From positions 1 through 35,328 of the forward strand of contig JAEWPX010000084.1 in NCBI GenBank assembly GCA_023399375.1: 35,328 bases of DNA, in the 5' to 3' direction. Below the pieces are notes generated by a model that had not been told where the DNA came from, did not search any database, and worked only from the letters and a program-made list of their open reading frames with translations. The DNA comes from Pseudomonadota bacterium (GTDB lineage Bacteria; Desulfobacterota; Desulfovibrionia; Desulfovibrionales; Desulfovibrionaceae). How positions within the stretch are numbered: position 1 is the stretch's first letter; the number at the start of each line of letters is the position of its first letter. This document shows, one piece after another, positions 22,173 through 30,734 of the stretch. The translations under genes and the position numbers were made by a program.

Positions 22173-24344
22173 ATGTCAGACCGCATCGCCGTCGCCGGCC
22201 TGTCCGTCGAAAAAATGCTCTACGATGTCATCGCCGGGGAAATCCTCCCCGCAACCGGCATCGCGCCCGAAGCTTTCTTCGCCTCCCTGGCCGACATCGT
22301 CGCCACGCTCGGGCCGAAAAACCGCGAACTGCTCGCCAAACGCGACGCCATGCAGGCCGCCATCGACGTCTGGCACAAGGAACGCGGCGAACAACCCCAT
22401 GATCCCGAAGCCTACAAATGCTTCCTGGCCGGCATCGGCTACCTGCTCCCCGAAGGCCCGGATTTCGCCATAGAAACCGCCGATGTGGACCCGGAAATCG
22501 CCTCCATCCCCGGTCCCCAGCTCGTGGTGCCCATCACCAACGCGCGCTACGCCATAAACGCCGCCAACGCCCGCTACGGCAGCCTCTACGACGCGCTCTA
22601 CGGCACGGACGTCATCCCCGAAACCGGAGACGCCGCCAAAGGGCCGGGTTACAACCCGGCGCGCGGCGCGGCCGTGGTCGCCTACGCCGCAAGCTTCCTG
22701 GACATGGCCGTGCCCCTGGCCTACGGCCGCCACGCCGACGTGACCGCGTATGCCGTCGCGGACGGCACGCTCACCGTTTCCTTTGCAAACGGCCAGACCA
22801 CGGGTCTGGCCCGCCCCGAGCGCTTTGCCGGGCACGTGGGCGATTCCGCAGCGCCGACACAGGTGCTCCTTCGCAACAACGGCCTGCACATCGAACTCGT
22901 TTTCGACCGCAACCATCCCGTGGGCAAGGCCAGTCCCTCGGGCCTCAAGGACGTGCTGCTCGAAGCCGCCGTGACCACCATCCTCGACTGCGAGGATTCC
23001 GTGGCCGTGGTGGACGGCCCGGACAAGGCGCTGGCCTACCATAACCTGCTCGGGCTTTTCCGCGGCGACCTGACCGCCCGCTTCGACAAGGGCGGCAAGG
23101 CCGTGGACCGCGGGCTGGCCCCGGACCGCAGTTACGTCGCGCCGGACGGCGGGTCGCTCGTCCTGCCCGGGCGCAGCCTTCTTTTCGTACGCAACGTCGG
23201 CCACCTGATGACCACCGATGCGGTGCTGGACGCAAGCGGGGAGGAGATTCCCGAGGGCATGCTCGACGCCATGGCCACGGCCGTGGCCGGTCTGCACGAT
23301 CTGCGCGGCCTGGGGCGGCTTCGCAACAGCCGCGCGGGCGCGGTCTACATCGTCAAGCCCAAGATGCACGGCCCCGAGGAGGTCGCTTTCGCCTGCACGC
23401 TTTTCGACCGCGTCGAGGACGCCCTGGGCATGGCGCGCAACACGCTCAAGATCGGTGTGATGGACGAGGAGCGGCGCACATCGCTCAATCTCAAGGAATG
23501 CGTGCGCGCGGCCAGGGCGCGCATCGTCTTCATCAACACCGGGTTCCTCGACCGCACGGGCGACGAGATCCACACCGTCATGGAGGCCGGCCCCGTGGTC
23601 GGCAAGGCCGCCATGCGCGCCGAGCCCTGGATGGCCGCCTACGAGGACGGCAACGTGGATGTGGGCCTTGCCTGCGGCTTTTCCGGCCGGGCGCAGATCG
23701 GCAAAGGCATGTGGGCCAAGCCGGACAAGATGGCCGAAATGGTCGCGACCAAGGTCGAGCATCCCCGGGCCGGGGCCAACTGCGCCTGGGTCCCTTCGCC
23801 CACGGCCGCGACGCTGCACGCCATGCACTACCACGCCGTGGACGTTTTCGACCGCCAGCGCGAAATCGCCGGCCGCGTGCGCGCCGACCGCGAAAAGCTG
23901 CTCATCCCGCCGCTTCTGGGCGAAGCGCGGCCCACGCCGGACGACGTCCTGCACGAGCTCGAAACCAACGCCCAGAGCATCCTCGGCTATGTCTCGCGCT
24001 GGGTGGACCAGGGCATCGGCTGCTCCAAGGTGCCGGACCTTGCCGACGTCGGCCTCATGGAAGACCGGGCGACACTGCGCATCTCCAGCCAGCACATCGC
24101 CAACTGGCTGCGCCACGGCCTATGCGACGCAGGGCAGGTGCGCGAGGTGCTTGCGCGCATGGCCGCCGTGGTGGACCGGCAAAACGCCCTGGACCCGGCC
24201 TACCGGCCCATGGCCACGGATTTGCAGGCAAGCGTCGCTTTCGCCGCCGCCTGCGACCTCATTTTTGCCGGCCGCGAGCAGCCGAGCGGCTACACCGAAC
24301 CCATCCTGCACGCCCGCCGGCGGCAGGCCAAGGCCCGGGGCTAA
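22173..24344 (+). CDS. glcB: Malate synthase G
   Basis: A 723-residue enzyme, the normal length of the monomeric G isoform. It condenses glyoxylate with acetyl-CoA to malate. Characteristic stretches: ATTILDCEDSVAVVDGPDKA (the acidic magnesium site), LLFVRNVGHLMTTDAV, IVKPKMHGPEEVAFA, MDEERRTSLNLKEC and NCAWVPSPTAATLHAMHYH. AAGGAG lies 8 bases before the ATG. No isocitrate lyase or glycolate oxidase gene is in the window; in the G-type setting the glyoxylate usually comes from glycolate. The downstream FliL-like gene follows after 33 bases. Confidence 0.96.
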   Translation: MSDRIAVAGLSVEKMLYDVIAGEILPATGIAPEAFFASLADIVATLGPKNRELLAKRDAMQAAIDVWHKERGEQPHDPEAYKCFLAGIGYLLPEGPDFAIETADVDPEIASIPGPQLVVPITNARYAINAANARYGSLYDALYGTDVIPETGDAAKGPGYNPARGAAVVAYAASFLDMAVPLAYGRHADVTAYAVADGTLTVSFANGQTTGLARPERFAGHVGDSAAPTQVLLRNNGLHIELVFDRNHPVGKASPSGLKDVLLEAAVTTILDCEDSVAVVDGPDKALAYHNLLGLFRGDLTARFDKGGKAVDRGLAPDRSYVAPDGGSLVLPGRSLLFVRNVGHLMTTDAVLDASGEEIPEGMLDAMATAVAGLHDLRGLGRLRNSRAGAVYIVKPKMHGPEEVAFACTLFDRVEDALGMARNTLKIGVMDEERRTSLNLKECVRAARARIVFINTGFLDRTGDEIHTVMEAGPVVGKAAMRAEPWMAAYEDGNVDVGLACGFSGRAQIGKGMWAKPDKMAEMVATKVEHPRAGANCAWVPSPTAATLHAMHYHAVDVFDRQREIAGRVRADREKLLIPPLLGEARPTPDDVLHELETNAQSILGYVSRWVDQGIGCSKVPDLADVGLMEDRATLRISSQHIANWLRHGLCDAGQVREVLARMAAVVDRQNALDPAYRPMATDLQASVAFAAACDLIFAGREQPSGYTEPILHARRRQAKARG

Positions 24345-24377
24345 GGTCGCGCCCGGGAAGCGGAGGAATATGACGTG

Positions 24378-24833
24378 ATGCTGCCGTCGCATTGGGTGAA
24401 GATCGGGCTGATGCTTTTGGCGTTCGTCCTGGCCACGCCGCACATGGGCGCGCTGCATGCCTCCTCGGAAGGCGGCCACGGCGGCGATTCCAAGAAAAGC
24501 GAGAAGAAGGGCGAGGGTAAGGACGCGAAAAAGCCCGAGAACGGGGCCATCGTCATCGGCCCGCTCACGGTCAACATCCTGAGCAACAAGGGATTCCGCT
24601 TCCTGCGCCTGTCCATGCTCGTGCAGTGCGAGGACAATGCGGCGGCCGAGCGCATCACCCTGCCGGACGCCCGGCAGGATCTGATTTTCCGACTCTCCGG
24701 CAAACTCGCCGAGGATCTGCTGACCAATGCCGGCAAGATGGCCCTGCGCCAGGAACTGATCGAGCTTTTCAACAAGTACGCGGGCGCGGGCAAAGTGAAA
24801 AACATCTACTTCCAGGAATTCGTCTTTCAATAA
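24378..24833 (+). CDS. FliL-like flagellar basal-body-associated protein
   Basis: A 151-residue protein: an N-terminal hydrophobic segment (VKIGLMLLAFVLATPHMGA) as membrane anchor or signal, a charged low-complexity linker (GGHGGDSKKSEKKGEGKDAKK) and a C-terminal domain ending KVKNIYFQEFVFQ, which closely resembles the end of FliL (VYFTEFVIQ). FliL associates with the flagellar stator and basal body. No flagellar genes are adjacent, so it may be a paralog with another role. GGAGGA lies 10 bases before the ATG at 24378; a GTG at 24375 is an equal alternative. Confidence 0.75.
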   Translation: MLPSHWVKIGLMLLAFVLATPHMGALHASSEGGHGGDSKKSEKKGEGKDAKKPENGAIVIGPLTVNILSNKGFRFLRLSMLVQCEDNAAAERITLPDARQDLIFRLSGKLAEDLLTNAGKMALRQELIELFNKYAGAGKVKNIYFQEFVFQ

Positions 24834-24894
24834 GGCGGGTTGTGGAACCGGCTGCGTGCATGCCGCCATGACCGCAGCGGGAAGGGACAACACC

Positions 24895-25488
24895 GTGTTC
24901 GAAGCCATCACGCCGGCCATGGCCGCGCGCATGCAGGCGCTTGAGGCCATGGACGCCGCGGACCGCTCCGACGGCACGCCGCACGGAAAGCGGCTGCGCC
25001 AGATTCCCCCCGAAACCGGCCGGTTCCTGGCCATACTGGCCGCATCCGCGCCCGCAGGGAACCTCGTCGAAGTGGGCACGAGCGCCGGGTATTCCGCGCT
25101 GTGGCTGTCGCTTGCCTGCCGGGCGCGCGGCGGCGTGCTGACGAGCATCGACCGCGACCCGGACAAGCTCGTCCTGGCCGAGGAGACCTTGCACCTTGCC
25201 GGCTGCACCGAGGCGGTGCGGCTCGTGCGCGGCGACGCCCTGGAGGCGCTCGCCGCCATGCGCGACATCGCCTTCGCCTTCGTCGACGCCAACCGCGACG
25301 TGCTGTGGCCCTGCGCCGCGCTGCTCGTCGAACGCCTGGTTCCCGGCGGCATCCTGACGGCGGACAACGTCATCAGCCACGCCCACGAGATTCCCGGCGT
25401 GGTGGAGCGCCTCCTGGCCGACCCCAGGCTCGACGGCGTGGTCGTGCCCATCGGTTCGGGCGTGCTGCTGGCCAGGCGTCGCGCGTAA
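24895..25488 (+). CDS. O-methyltransferase (class I, SAM-dependent)
   Basis: About 197 residues from a GTG at 24895. SAM-binding motif I NLVEVGTSAGYSALWLSLA, then an acidic residue at LTSIDRDPDKLVLAEE, FAFVDANRD and GGILTADNVISH match the O-methyltransferase/CCoAMT-like family. The acceptor is unknown. Start choice is weak: GGGAAGGGA precedes this GTG, while an in-frame ATG at 24868 and GTG at 24856 have no better site. It follows the FliL-like gene by 61 bases. Confidence 0.85.
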   Translation: MFEAITPAMAARMQALEAMDAADRSDGTPHGKRLRQIPPETGRFLAILAASAPAGNLVEVGTSAGYSALWLSLACRARGGVLTSIDRDPDKLVLAEETLHLAGCTEAVRLVRGDALEALAAMRDIAFAFVDANRDVLWPCAALLVERLVPGGILTADNVISHAHEIPGVVERLLADPRLDGVVVPIGSGVLLARRRA

Positions 25489-25535
25489 GACCGGCTCTCG
25501 TCGCCAAGGCGTCACGCATGCGCCGGGGGCGTGGC

Positions 25536-25565
25536 TTGGCGGGCCCTTCGTCCGTGTGCTAGCCT
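25536..25565 (+). promoter_or_regulatory. Candidate promoter of the LysM-MscS gene
   Basis: TTGGCG, 18 bases, TAGCCT, about 45 bases before the start codon at 25610. Confidence 0.3.
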
Positions 25566-25609
25566 GTGCGGCGCGACGGGATTTAGGAAGACTGCAAGCG
25601 GAGGTGACG

Positions 25610-26797
25610 ATGGGCGATCTGGCGAAATACTTCCTGCTCACGGCGCTGCTTGCGTGCAGCATGCTGCTTTCAGACGCGGGCCCCTGCTTTTCGCGCACCG
25701 AGGAACCGGCCCCGGTCATGGTGCTGGCGGCCGCGCCGACCAAGCACGTGATCAAGGCCGGCGACACATTAAACGCCCTGGCCATGCACTACGGCGTGCC
25801 GGCCGCCGCCATCCTGAGGGCCAATCCCGGGCTCGACGCCTCACGCCTGCAACTGGGCAAGGCCATCGTCATCCCGCTCCGGGGGCAGGCCGCACAGGCT
25901 CCCGCTGCGGTCGCGCCGCCGGCCGAGGAGCAACCCCCGCAGCCTACGGCCGAAAAGGTCCCAGGCATCGAGCTGCGTCCCCAGTCCGCGCCCCAGGCCA
26001 CCCAGCCCCTGCCCGGCAGCGGGATCAGGGAGCACGACCTGCCCGCGACCGCCGCCAAGCCGACAGCCACACCGCTCCCGGCCGCTTCCGCCAAAGCCGC
26101 GCCCGCGCCATCCCAGCCGGCGCAACCACCCGTCGCCGCCGCAAATGGCGACGCCTCGGCCCTGGACAAAGCCGCTGCGGCTCTGAAGGAAAACGCGGCG
26201 GCCGCCGTGCCCGTGGCCGTGGAGAAGGTCGGCGGACGCACGCGCCTCGCCGTGGGCGGCCAGGCCTTCTTCGCCGACCAGATGGTGCCCTGGGCTTTGT
26301 CCCTGGGCAGCCGGCTTGTCTCGGGGCTGCTGCTCTTTTTCGCTGGCCTCTGGGTCGCCGGCCGGCTGACGGCGCTGCTGTCGCGGATCATGCGTCGGCG
26401 AAACGTCCCGTCCGAGATCGTATCCTTCGTGGCCAGCCTCGTGCGCTATGGCCTTTACCTCGTCGTGCTCATCGCCGCCTTGGGCCAGCTCGGGCTCAAC
26501 GTCAGTTCGCTGCTCGCGCTTTTCGGCGCGGCTGGCCTCGCCCTCAGCCTCGCGCTCAAGGACACGCTTTCGAACTTCGCTTCGGGCGTGATGCTGCTGC
26601 TTTTCAGATTTTTCCGCGTAGGCGACCGGGTCAACGTGCCCGGCGCGGCCGGCGCTTCGGGCGTTGTCGCGTCCATCGACGTCTTCAATACGGTCATCCG
26701 CTCGGACACGGGCGACGTCATCATCGTGCCCAACTCCAAAATCGTGGGCAACGTGATCGTGGTCACGGCCGCAAACGGAACGCCGCCGAAAGGATAG
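25610..26797 (+). CDS. LysM-MscS fusion mechanosensitive channel
   Basis: A 395-residue protein behind a GGAGG site. After a signal or anchor segment (FLLTALLACSMLL), residues about 46-90 form a LysM domain (KHVIKAGDTLNALAMHYGVPAAAILRANP), then a Pro/Ala-rich linker of about 130 residues, then membrane helices (LVSGLLLFFAGLWVAG and LVRYGLYLVVLIAALGQLG) and the MscS pore and beta region (GAAGLALSLALKDTLSNFASGVM, FRVGDRVNV, VIIVPNSKIVGN). It ends right after the beta domain, lacking the C-terminal cytoplasmic domain of MscS. The LysM domain should bind peptidoglycan in the periplasm, tying the channel to the wall. Confidence 0.88.
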   Translation: MGDLAKYFLLTALLACSMLLSDAGPCFSRTEEPAPVMVLAAAPTKHVIKAGDTLNALAMHYGVPAAAILRANPGLDASRLQLGKAIVIPLRGQAAQAPAAVAPPAEEQPPQPTAEKVPGIELRPQSAPQATQPLPGSGIREHDLPATAAKPTATPLPAASAKAAPAPSQPAQPPVAAANGDASALDKAAAALKENAAAAVPVAVEKVGGRTRLAVGGQAFFADQMVPWALSLGSRLVSGLLLFFAGLWVAGRLTALLSRIMRRRNVPSEIVSFVASLVRYGLYLVVLIAALGQLGLNVSSLLALFGAAGLALSLALKDTLSNFASGVMLLLFRFFRVGDRVNVPGAAGASGVVASIDVFNTVIRSDTGDVIIVPNSKIVGNVIVVTAANGTPPKG

Positions 26798-26838
26798 CGT
26801 CGCGCGACCGAGAGCTTCCGGAGCGTTCCCGTGTTTTC

Positions 26839-26920
26839 TCCCCCCTTTCGGGAGGTCCAGGAGGGGCCGTCGCCCCTCCTGGCCGCCGGAGGCCTCTTCC
26901 TCTCTCTTCTCCCTTTCCCC
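26839..26920 (-). repeat. Dispersed intergenic hairpin repeat, copy 5
   Basis: On the minus strand: purine-rich lead (26920-26894) that directly follows the stop codon of the ABC gene, GCCTCCGGCGGCCAGG, then a perfect 11-bp stem CCAGGAGGGGC / GCCCCTCCTGG (26857-26882, loop CGTC on the plus strand), then GGACCTCCCGAAAGGGGGG, a second small hairpin with a GAAA loop. Situated between convergent genes. Confidence 0.8.
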
Positions 26921-28399
26921 CTACGCCAAACGCAGGCGGCCGGCGTCGAGGCGGTAGACGCTCTGGATTTCCGGGATCACGTCGCCGCGGCGGTGCACAG
27001 CCGCGATGACCGTGACGCCGCTTCGCGCCGCGGCCGACACCGCTTCCATGGCCAGCCGCCGCGACGGACCGTCGAGACCGGAGAAGGGTTCGTCGAGGAG
27101 CAGCAGGCGCGGTTCGCCGACCATGGCCCGGGCCAGGAACAGCCGCCGCGTCTGGCCGGCGGAGAGCCGCCCCAGCCGGCGTGCGGCAAGGTCGGCCACT
27201 CCGAAATATTCCATCCAGCGCCTGGCCGCCGCGAAATCGGCGGAAGAAGGTTCCGCGTAGATTCCCATGGTGGCGGCGATGCCGGAAGTCACGAGTTCCA
27301 GGGCGGAAAGGTCCTTGTCGTAATCCGCTTCCAGCTCGAAGGAGACCATGCCGATGCGCCGGCGGATCTCGCGCAGGTCCGTGAACCCTTCCGGCGCGGC
27401 AAGCCCCGGCCGCAGGGCCCGGCCGCCGAGCGCCGGGTGGTGTTCGCCGGCGATGAGCTTAAGCAGCGTGGACTTGCCCGCGCCGTTGGCCCCGAACACG
27501 GCCATGTGCCCGCCCGGGGAAACCGTCAGGCAGATGTCCTTGAGAATTTCCCTGCGCGCCAGAAAGACCGTGGCGTGCTCGAGCACGACCAGCGGCAGGC
27601 CCTGCCGGGGGACGTCCGCGGCCGGGGGCGTCGCGGCCTGTTCCCGGACCGGGCCGTCCATGGCCTTGCGGTAGCGCGCGAGTACGGCCGCGGCCGGCCC
27701 GGCGTCGATGATCCGGCCGCCGGCCAGGGTGATGCCCTTGGCTTCTCCGGGCGGCAGGGATGCGCCCTGGTGGCTGGTGAGCACGATGGCCGCGCCGTCG
27801 GCGGAGGCCTTTTCCACGGCGCGCGCGGCCGCTTCCTGCGCCGCGTCGTCCAGGCCGTCGAGGAATTCGTCGAGAAATAGGACCAGTGGCCGTGTAGCCA
27901 GGGCGCGGGCCAGGAGCACGGCGCGCAACTGGCCGTTGGAAAGCGCTTCCACGGGCGTGTCCAGTAGGTGCGCGATGCCGAGCAGGTCCGTGACCTTGGC
28001 CAGTTGCGCAAGCTCCCCGGGGCTGGGCTTGCCCTGGATGTAGACGGCGTCGCGCATACCGGCGAGGATCACGCTGCGCGCCGGCAACGGCGCGCACAGG
28101 CGTTTGGTCGCGCGCTGGATTTCCGGGGAGACGATGCCGCAGCGCTCGCGCACGCCGATGGGCGAGGCCCGGCCGGGGCCGTCGTCGGCGACGTAGGCGC
28201 GCACGCCCCGTCCGTCGTCGTCGGGCCAGATGTCGCCGCGCAGAAGCCGCAGCAGGGTGGATTTGCCGGAACCGTTGCCGCCGAGCACAAGCAGGCGCTC
28301 GCCCGGACCGAGCGTCAGGCTCGCGTCCGCGAGCGCGGGCCGGCCGGAAAAGGAGACACAGGCGTTTTCAAGGGTGATGCGTAATGTGGGTATAGCCAT
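26921..28399 (-). CDS. Double-ATPase ABC protein (ModF-like)
   Basis: A 492-residue protein with two ABC ATPase domains and no membrane segment. Domain 1: Walker A GGNGSGKST (40-48), signature LSNGQLRA, Walker B LVLFLDEFLDGLD, switch His in LTSHQG. Domain 2: GANGAGKST, LSAGQTRR, LLLLDEPFSGLD, AAVHRRGD. The layout resembles ModF (PhrA), which lacks a permease; no permease or binding protein is adjacent, so a transport role is unproven. The first signature motif is degenerate, suggesting unequal nucleotide sites. The start at 28399 fits the first domain but has no Shine-Dalgarno and lies 11 bases after the dapA terminator. Confidence 0.88.
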   Translation of the reverse strand: MAIPTLRITLENACVSFSGRPALADASLTLGPGERLLVLGGNGSGKSTLLRLLRGDIWPDDDGRGVRAYVADDGPGRASPIGVRERCGIVSPEIQRATKRLCAPLPARSVILAGMRDAVYIQGKPSPGELAQLAKVTDLLGIAHLLDTPVEALSNGQLRAVLLARALATRPLVLFLDEFLDGLDDAAQEAAARAVEKASADGAAIVLTSHQGASLPPGEAKGITLAGGRIIDAGPAAAVLARYRKAMDGPVREQAATPPAADVPRQGLPLVVLEHATVFLARREILKDICLTVSPGGHMAVFGANGAGKSTLLKLIAGEHHPALGGRALRPGLAAPEGFTDLREIRRRIGMVSFELEADYDKDLSALELVTSGIAATMGIYAEPSSADFAAARRWMEYFGVADLAARRLGRLSAGQTRRLFLARAMVGEPRLLLLDEPFSGLDGPSRRLAMEAVSAAARSGVTVIAAVHRRGDVIPEIQSVYRLDAGRLRLA

Positions 28400-28410
28400 A
28401 AGGAGGGAAC

Positions 28411-28440
28411 AAAAAACGGGCCTCTCGGGAGAGGCCCGTT
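28411..28440 (-). terminator. dapA intrinsic terminator
   Basis: On the minus strand an 11-bp stem (AACGGGCCTCT / AGAGGCCCGTT, loop CCCG) ending in a run of six T. It lies 24 bases after the dapA stop and 11 bases before the start codon of the next gene on the same strand. Confidence 0.85.
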
Positions 28441-28464
28441 TCGAAAGTCAGAAGTTGAGACACG

Positions 28465-29343
28465 TTAGAGCAATCCGGCCTCGCTGAGCACGGTTTTGAG
28501 CTTTTCGCGGTTCGCGGGCGCGAGCGGCACCATGGGCAGGCGCACCTCGAACGGGAAGCGGCCCATCATGGCCAGGGCTTCCTTGGTCGGGGCCGGGTTG
28601 GTCTCGAGGAAGGCGGCCCGGTACAGGGGGCTCATGGCGTAGTGCAGGGCCTTGGCCTTGGTCAGGTCGCCGGAGAGCGCGGCGTCGCACATCGCGGCCA
28701 TTTTGCCCGGTACGAAGTTGGAGACCACCGAGATGACGCCGCGGCCGCCGATGGTCATGGTGGGCAGGGCCGTGAAGTCGTCGCCGGAGAGCACCATGAA
28801 GTCCTCGCCGCAGAATTCCAGCACCCGCGACACCTGGTTCAGGTCGCCCGTGGCCTCCTTGACGCCGACCACCTGCGGGATCTCCTTTTTGAGGATCGCC
28901 AGCGTTTCGGGCAGGAGGTTGACGGCCGTGCGGCTCGGCACGTTGTAGACGATCAGGGGAAAGTCCACCTTTTCGCCGATGGCCTTGAAATGGGCGACCA
29001 GGCCGGCCTGCGTCGGTTTGTTGTAGTAGGGAGTGATGAGAAGCGCGCCGTCGGCTTTGGCTTTTTGGGCGTCCTTGGTCAGCTCGATGGCTTCGCGGGT
29101 ATTGTTGGAACCCGCGCCGGCGAGGACCGGGACGCGGCCTTTGACCTGGTCCACGCAGATACGGATGACCCGTTTGTGCTCCTCGTGGGAGAGCGTGGCC
29201 GATTCGCCCGTGGTGCCGCAGGGGACGAGCCCGTGGATGCCCTGCTCGATCTGCCATTCGATGAAGGCGCGGAAGGCCTCTTCATCGACTTCGCCGTTTC
29301 GAAAGGGCGTCACCAATGCCGTGATTGCGCCTCGAAACTCCAT
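28465..29343 (-). CDS. dapA: 4-hydroxy-tetrahydrodipicolinate synthase
   Basis: A 292-residue class I aldolase that condenses aspartate semialdehyde with pyruvate, first step to lysine and diaminopimelate for the cell wall. Visible active-site residues: Thr44/Thr45 in PCGTTGESATL, Tyr133 in VYNVPSRT and the Schiff-base Lys162 in GVKEATGD. Length is standard. AAGGAGG lies 7 bases before the ATG at 29343. A terminator follows. It is divergent from ybaK, with both promoters in a 222-base gap. Confidence 0.96.
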   Translation of the reverse strand: MEFRGAITALVTPFRNGEVDEEAFRAFIEWQIEQGIHGLVPCGTTGESATLSHEEHKRVIRICVDQVKGRVPVLAGAGSNNTREAIELTKDAQKAKADGALLITPYYNKPTQAGLVAHFKAIGEKVDFPLIVYNVPSRTAVNLLPETLAILKKEIPQVVGVKEATGDLNQVSRVLEFCGEDFMVLSGDDFTALPTMTIGGRGVISVVSNFVPGKMAAMCDAALSGDLTKAKALHYAMSPLYRAAFLETNPAPTKEALAMMGRFPFEVRLPMVPLAPANREKLKTVLSEAGLL

Positions 29344-29375
29344 ACAGTCCTCCTTGGAAGAATAAACCCCCTCAT

Positions 29376-29404
29376 CCCCTAGAATGTTTTCGCCCGCCAG
29401 GCAA
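29376..29404 (-). promoter_or_regulatory. Candidate dapA promoter
   Basis: On the minus strand TTGCCT, 17 bases, TAGGGG, about 33 bases before the dapA start. The -35 is identical to the one proposed for the divergent ybaK gene. Confidence 0.35.
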
Positions 29405-29473
29405 GTGCGTCGCGTGAGAAATACTCGGGAAAATCAGCACGATCAGCCGGAAGGGCGCAACCGGCGGGCGGCC

Positions 29474-29502
29474 TTGCCTGGTCCCTGGCCTTGGAGTAGA
29501 TT
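29474..29502 (+). promoter_or_regulatory. Candidate ybaK promoter
   Basis: TTGCCT, 17 bases, TAGATT (four of six to the -10 consensus), about 64 bases before the ybaK start. Confidence 0.45.
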
Positions 29503-29565
29503 TGCTGGCGACACGTCTTGCCGCCGCGGAAGTCCCCTCCCGGCGGCGCGGAAAAGGAACGTCCC

Positions 29566-30039
29566 ATGGCCAAGGCCACCCGGGCGACCCAGGCCCTGGC
29601 CAAGGCCGGCGTCGCCTTCACCGTTGTCGAATACGCCTACGAAGCCGGTGCGGACCGCATCGGCCTGCACGCCGCCGCGGCCATCGGCGAAGAACCGTCG
29701 CGGGTGCTCAAGACGCTCATGGTCAGCGTGGACGGCAAGCCCGCCTGCGCCGTGATTCCGTCCGACGGCGAACTGTCCATGAAGCGTGTGGCCGCGGCGT
29801 TCGGCGGCAAGACGGCGGCCATGCTGCCCTCGGCCGAGGCCGAAAAGGTCACGGGCTACCACGTCGGCGGCATCAGCCCCTTCGGCCAGCGCAAGGCCGT
29901 GCCCACGGCCATGGAAGAGGCGGCGCTTGCCGAACCCCACGTCATCATCAACGCCGGCCAGCGCGGGGTGATGGTGCGGCTGTCCCCGGCCGACGCCAGA
30001 CGGGTGCTTGCGGCCGTCGCCGCGCCGCTTCTGGCCTGA
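29566..30039 (+). CDS. ybaK: Cys-tRNA(Pro)/Cys-tRNA(Cys) deacylase YbaK
   Basis: A 157-residue trans-editing protein. Typical stretches: ATQALAKAGVAFTVVEY, RVLKTLMVSVDGKPACAVIPSDGELSMKRVA (with the key Lys), GYHVGGISPFGQRKAVPT and HVIINAGQRGVMVRL. It hydrolyses misacylated Cys-tRNA(Pro), protecting translation. The ATG at 29566 has AAGGA 8 bases upstream; an upstream in-frame ATG at 29518 is unlikely. It is followed after 35 bases by a secreted protein gene. Confidence 0.93.
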   Translation: MAKATRATQALAKAGVAFTVVEYAYEAGADRIGLHAAAAIGEEPSRVLKTLMVSVDGKPACAVIPSDGELSMKRVAAAFGGKTAAMLPSAEAEKVTGYHVGGISPFGQRKAVPTAMEEAALAEPHVIINAGQRGVMVRLSPADARRVLAAVAAPLLA

Positions 30040-30074
30040 AGCCGCAGCCACCGCAACCCGCCAAGGAGTCCGCC

Positions 30075-30710
30075 ATGCCCCGACGCACGCTATCCCTGCC
30101 GCTTACGCTCGCGGCCGTCGCCTGTTTCGCGGCCACGGCGGCGGGCCAGGTGACGGCACGTTTCGGCCCGGACGGCGTCTGGTCCCTGCCAGAGGCGGCC
30201 TGGACCGCCTGCCTCAAGCAGAACGCCGACGCCACCGGCTGTCTGGCCTCGCTCATGCGCGACGGCGGAGCCTCGCCGCAGGCCCTCGAAATCAATACGT
30301 TGCTCGACGGCGAAGGTTACATGGCCGCGTTTCGCGAAACGGGCCGGGTGGACGTGGCCGAGGTGACCTTTCCGCTGCGGGCCAATTCCAACGAGGTGGC
30401 CTACCTCGTCAACGGCGAGCCGCCGCTCGTTTCCAGCGAGCTCGATGCGGACATCCCGGGCCTTGCGGCCAATGCCCAATACGCCGCCATCAAAAAAGCC
30501 CTTCCCGACGTCATGACCTGGCCCGTGGGCGAGGGGCCGCGCGCCGTGGAGGCGTTGGCGGACGGCGGCCAAGGCTTCGCCTTCGCCTATGCGCTCCTGA
30601 ACGGCTGCCATGCCTGCGAGGTGCTCGGGCACGTGGCGGTCTCTTTCGATTTCGGCCCGGACGGGACGTTCCATGGGCAGCGCCTCGTTTCCGTGGAGTC
30701 CGCGCCCTAG
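30075..30710 (+). CDS. Secreted protein of unknown function
   Basis: A 211-residue protein with a signal peptide (MPRRTLSLPLTLAAVACFAATAAG, cleavage near AAGQV). The mature part begins ARFGPDGVWSLPEAAWTAC and has four cysteines (AACLKQ-like near WTAC, TGCLAS, NGCHAC), which could form disulfides in the periplasm. I do not recognise a family. AAGGAG lies 6 bases before the ATG. It is downstream of ybaK and 24 bases before recQ, so it may be co-transcribed with both. Confidence 0.7.
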   Translation: MPRRTLSLPLTLAAVACFAATAAGQVTARFGPDGVWSLPEAAWTACLKQNADATGCLASLMRDGGASPQALEINTLLDGEGYMAAFRETGRVDVAEVTFPLRANSNEVAYLVNGEPPLVSSELDADIPGLAANAQYAAIKKALPDVMTWPVGEGPRAVEALADGGQGFAFAYALLNGCHACEVLGHVAVSFDFGPDGTFHGQRLVSVESAP

Positions 30711-30734
30711 GCGCCGGGCCTTGTCGCTTCCTCC

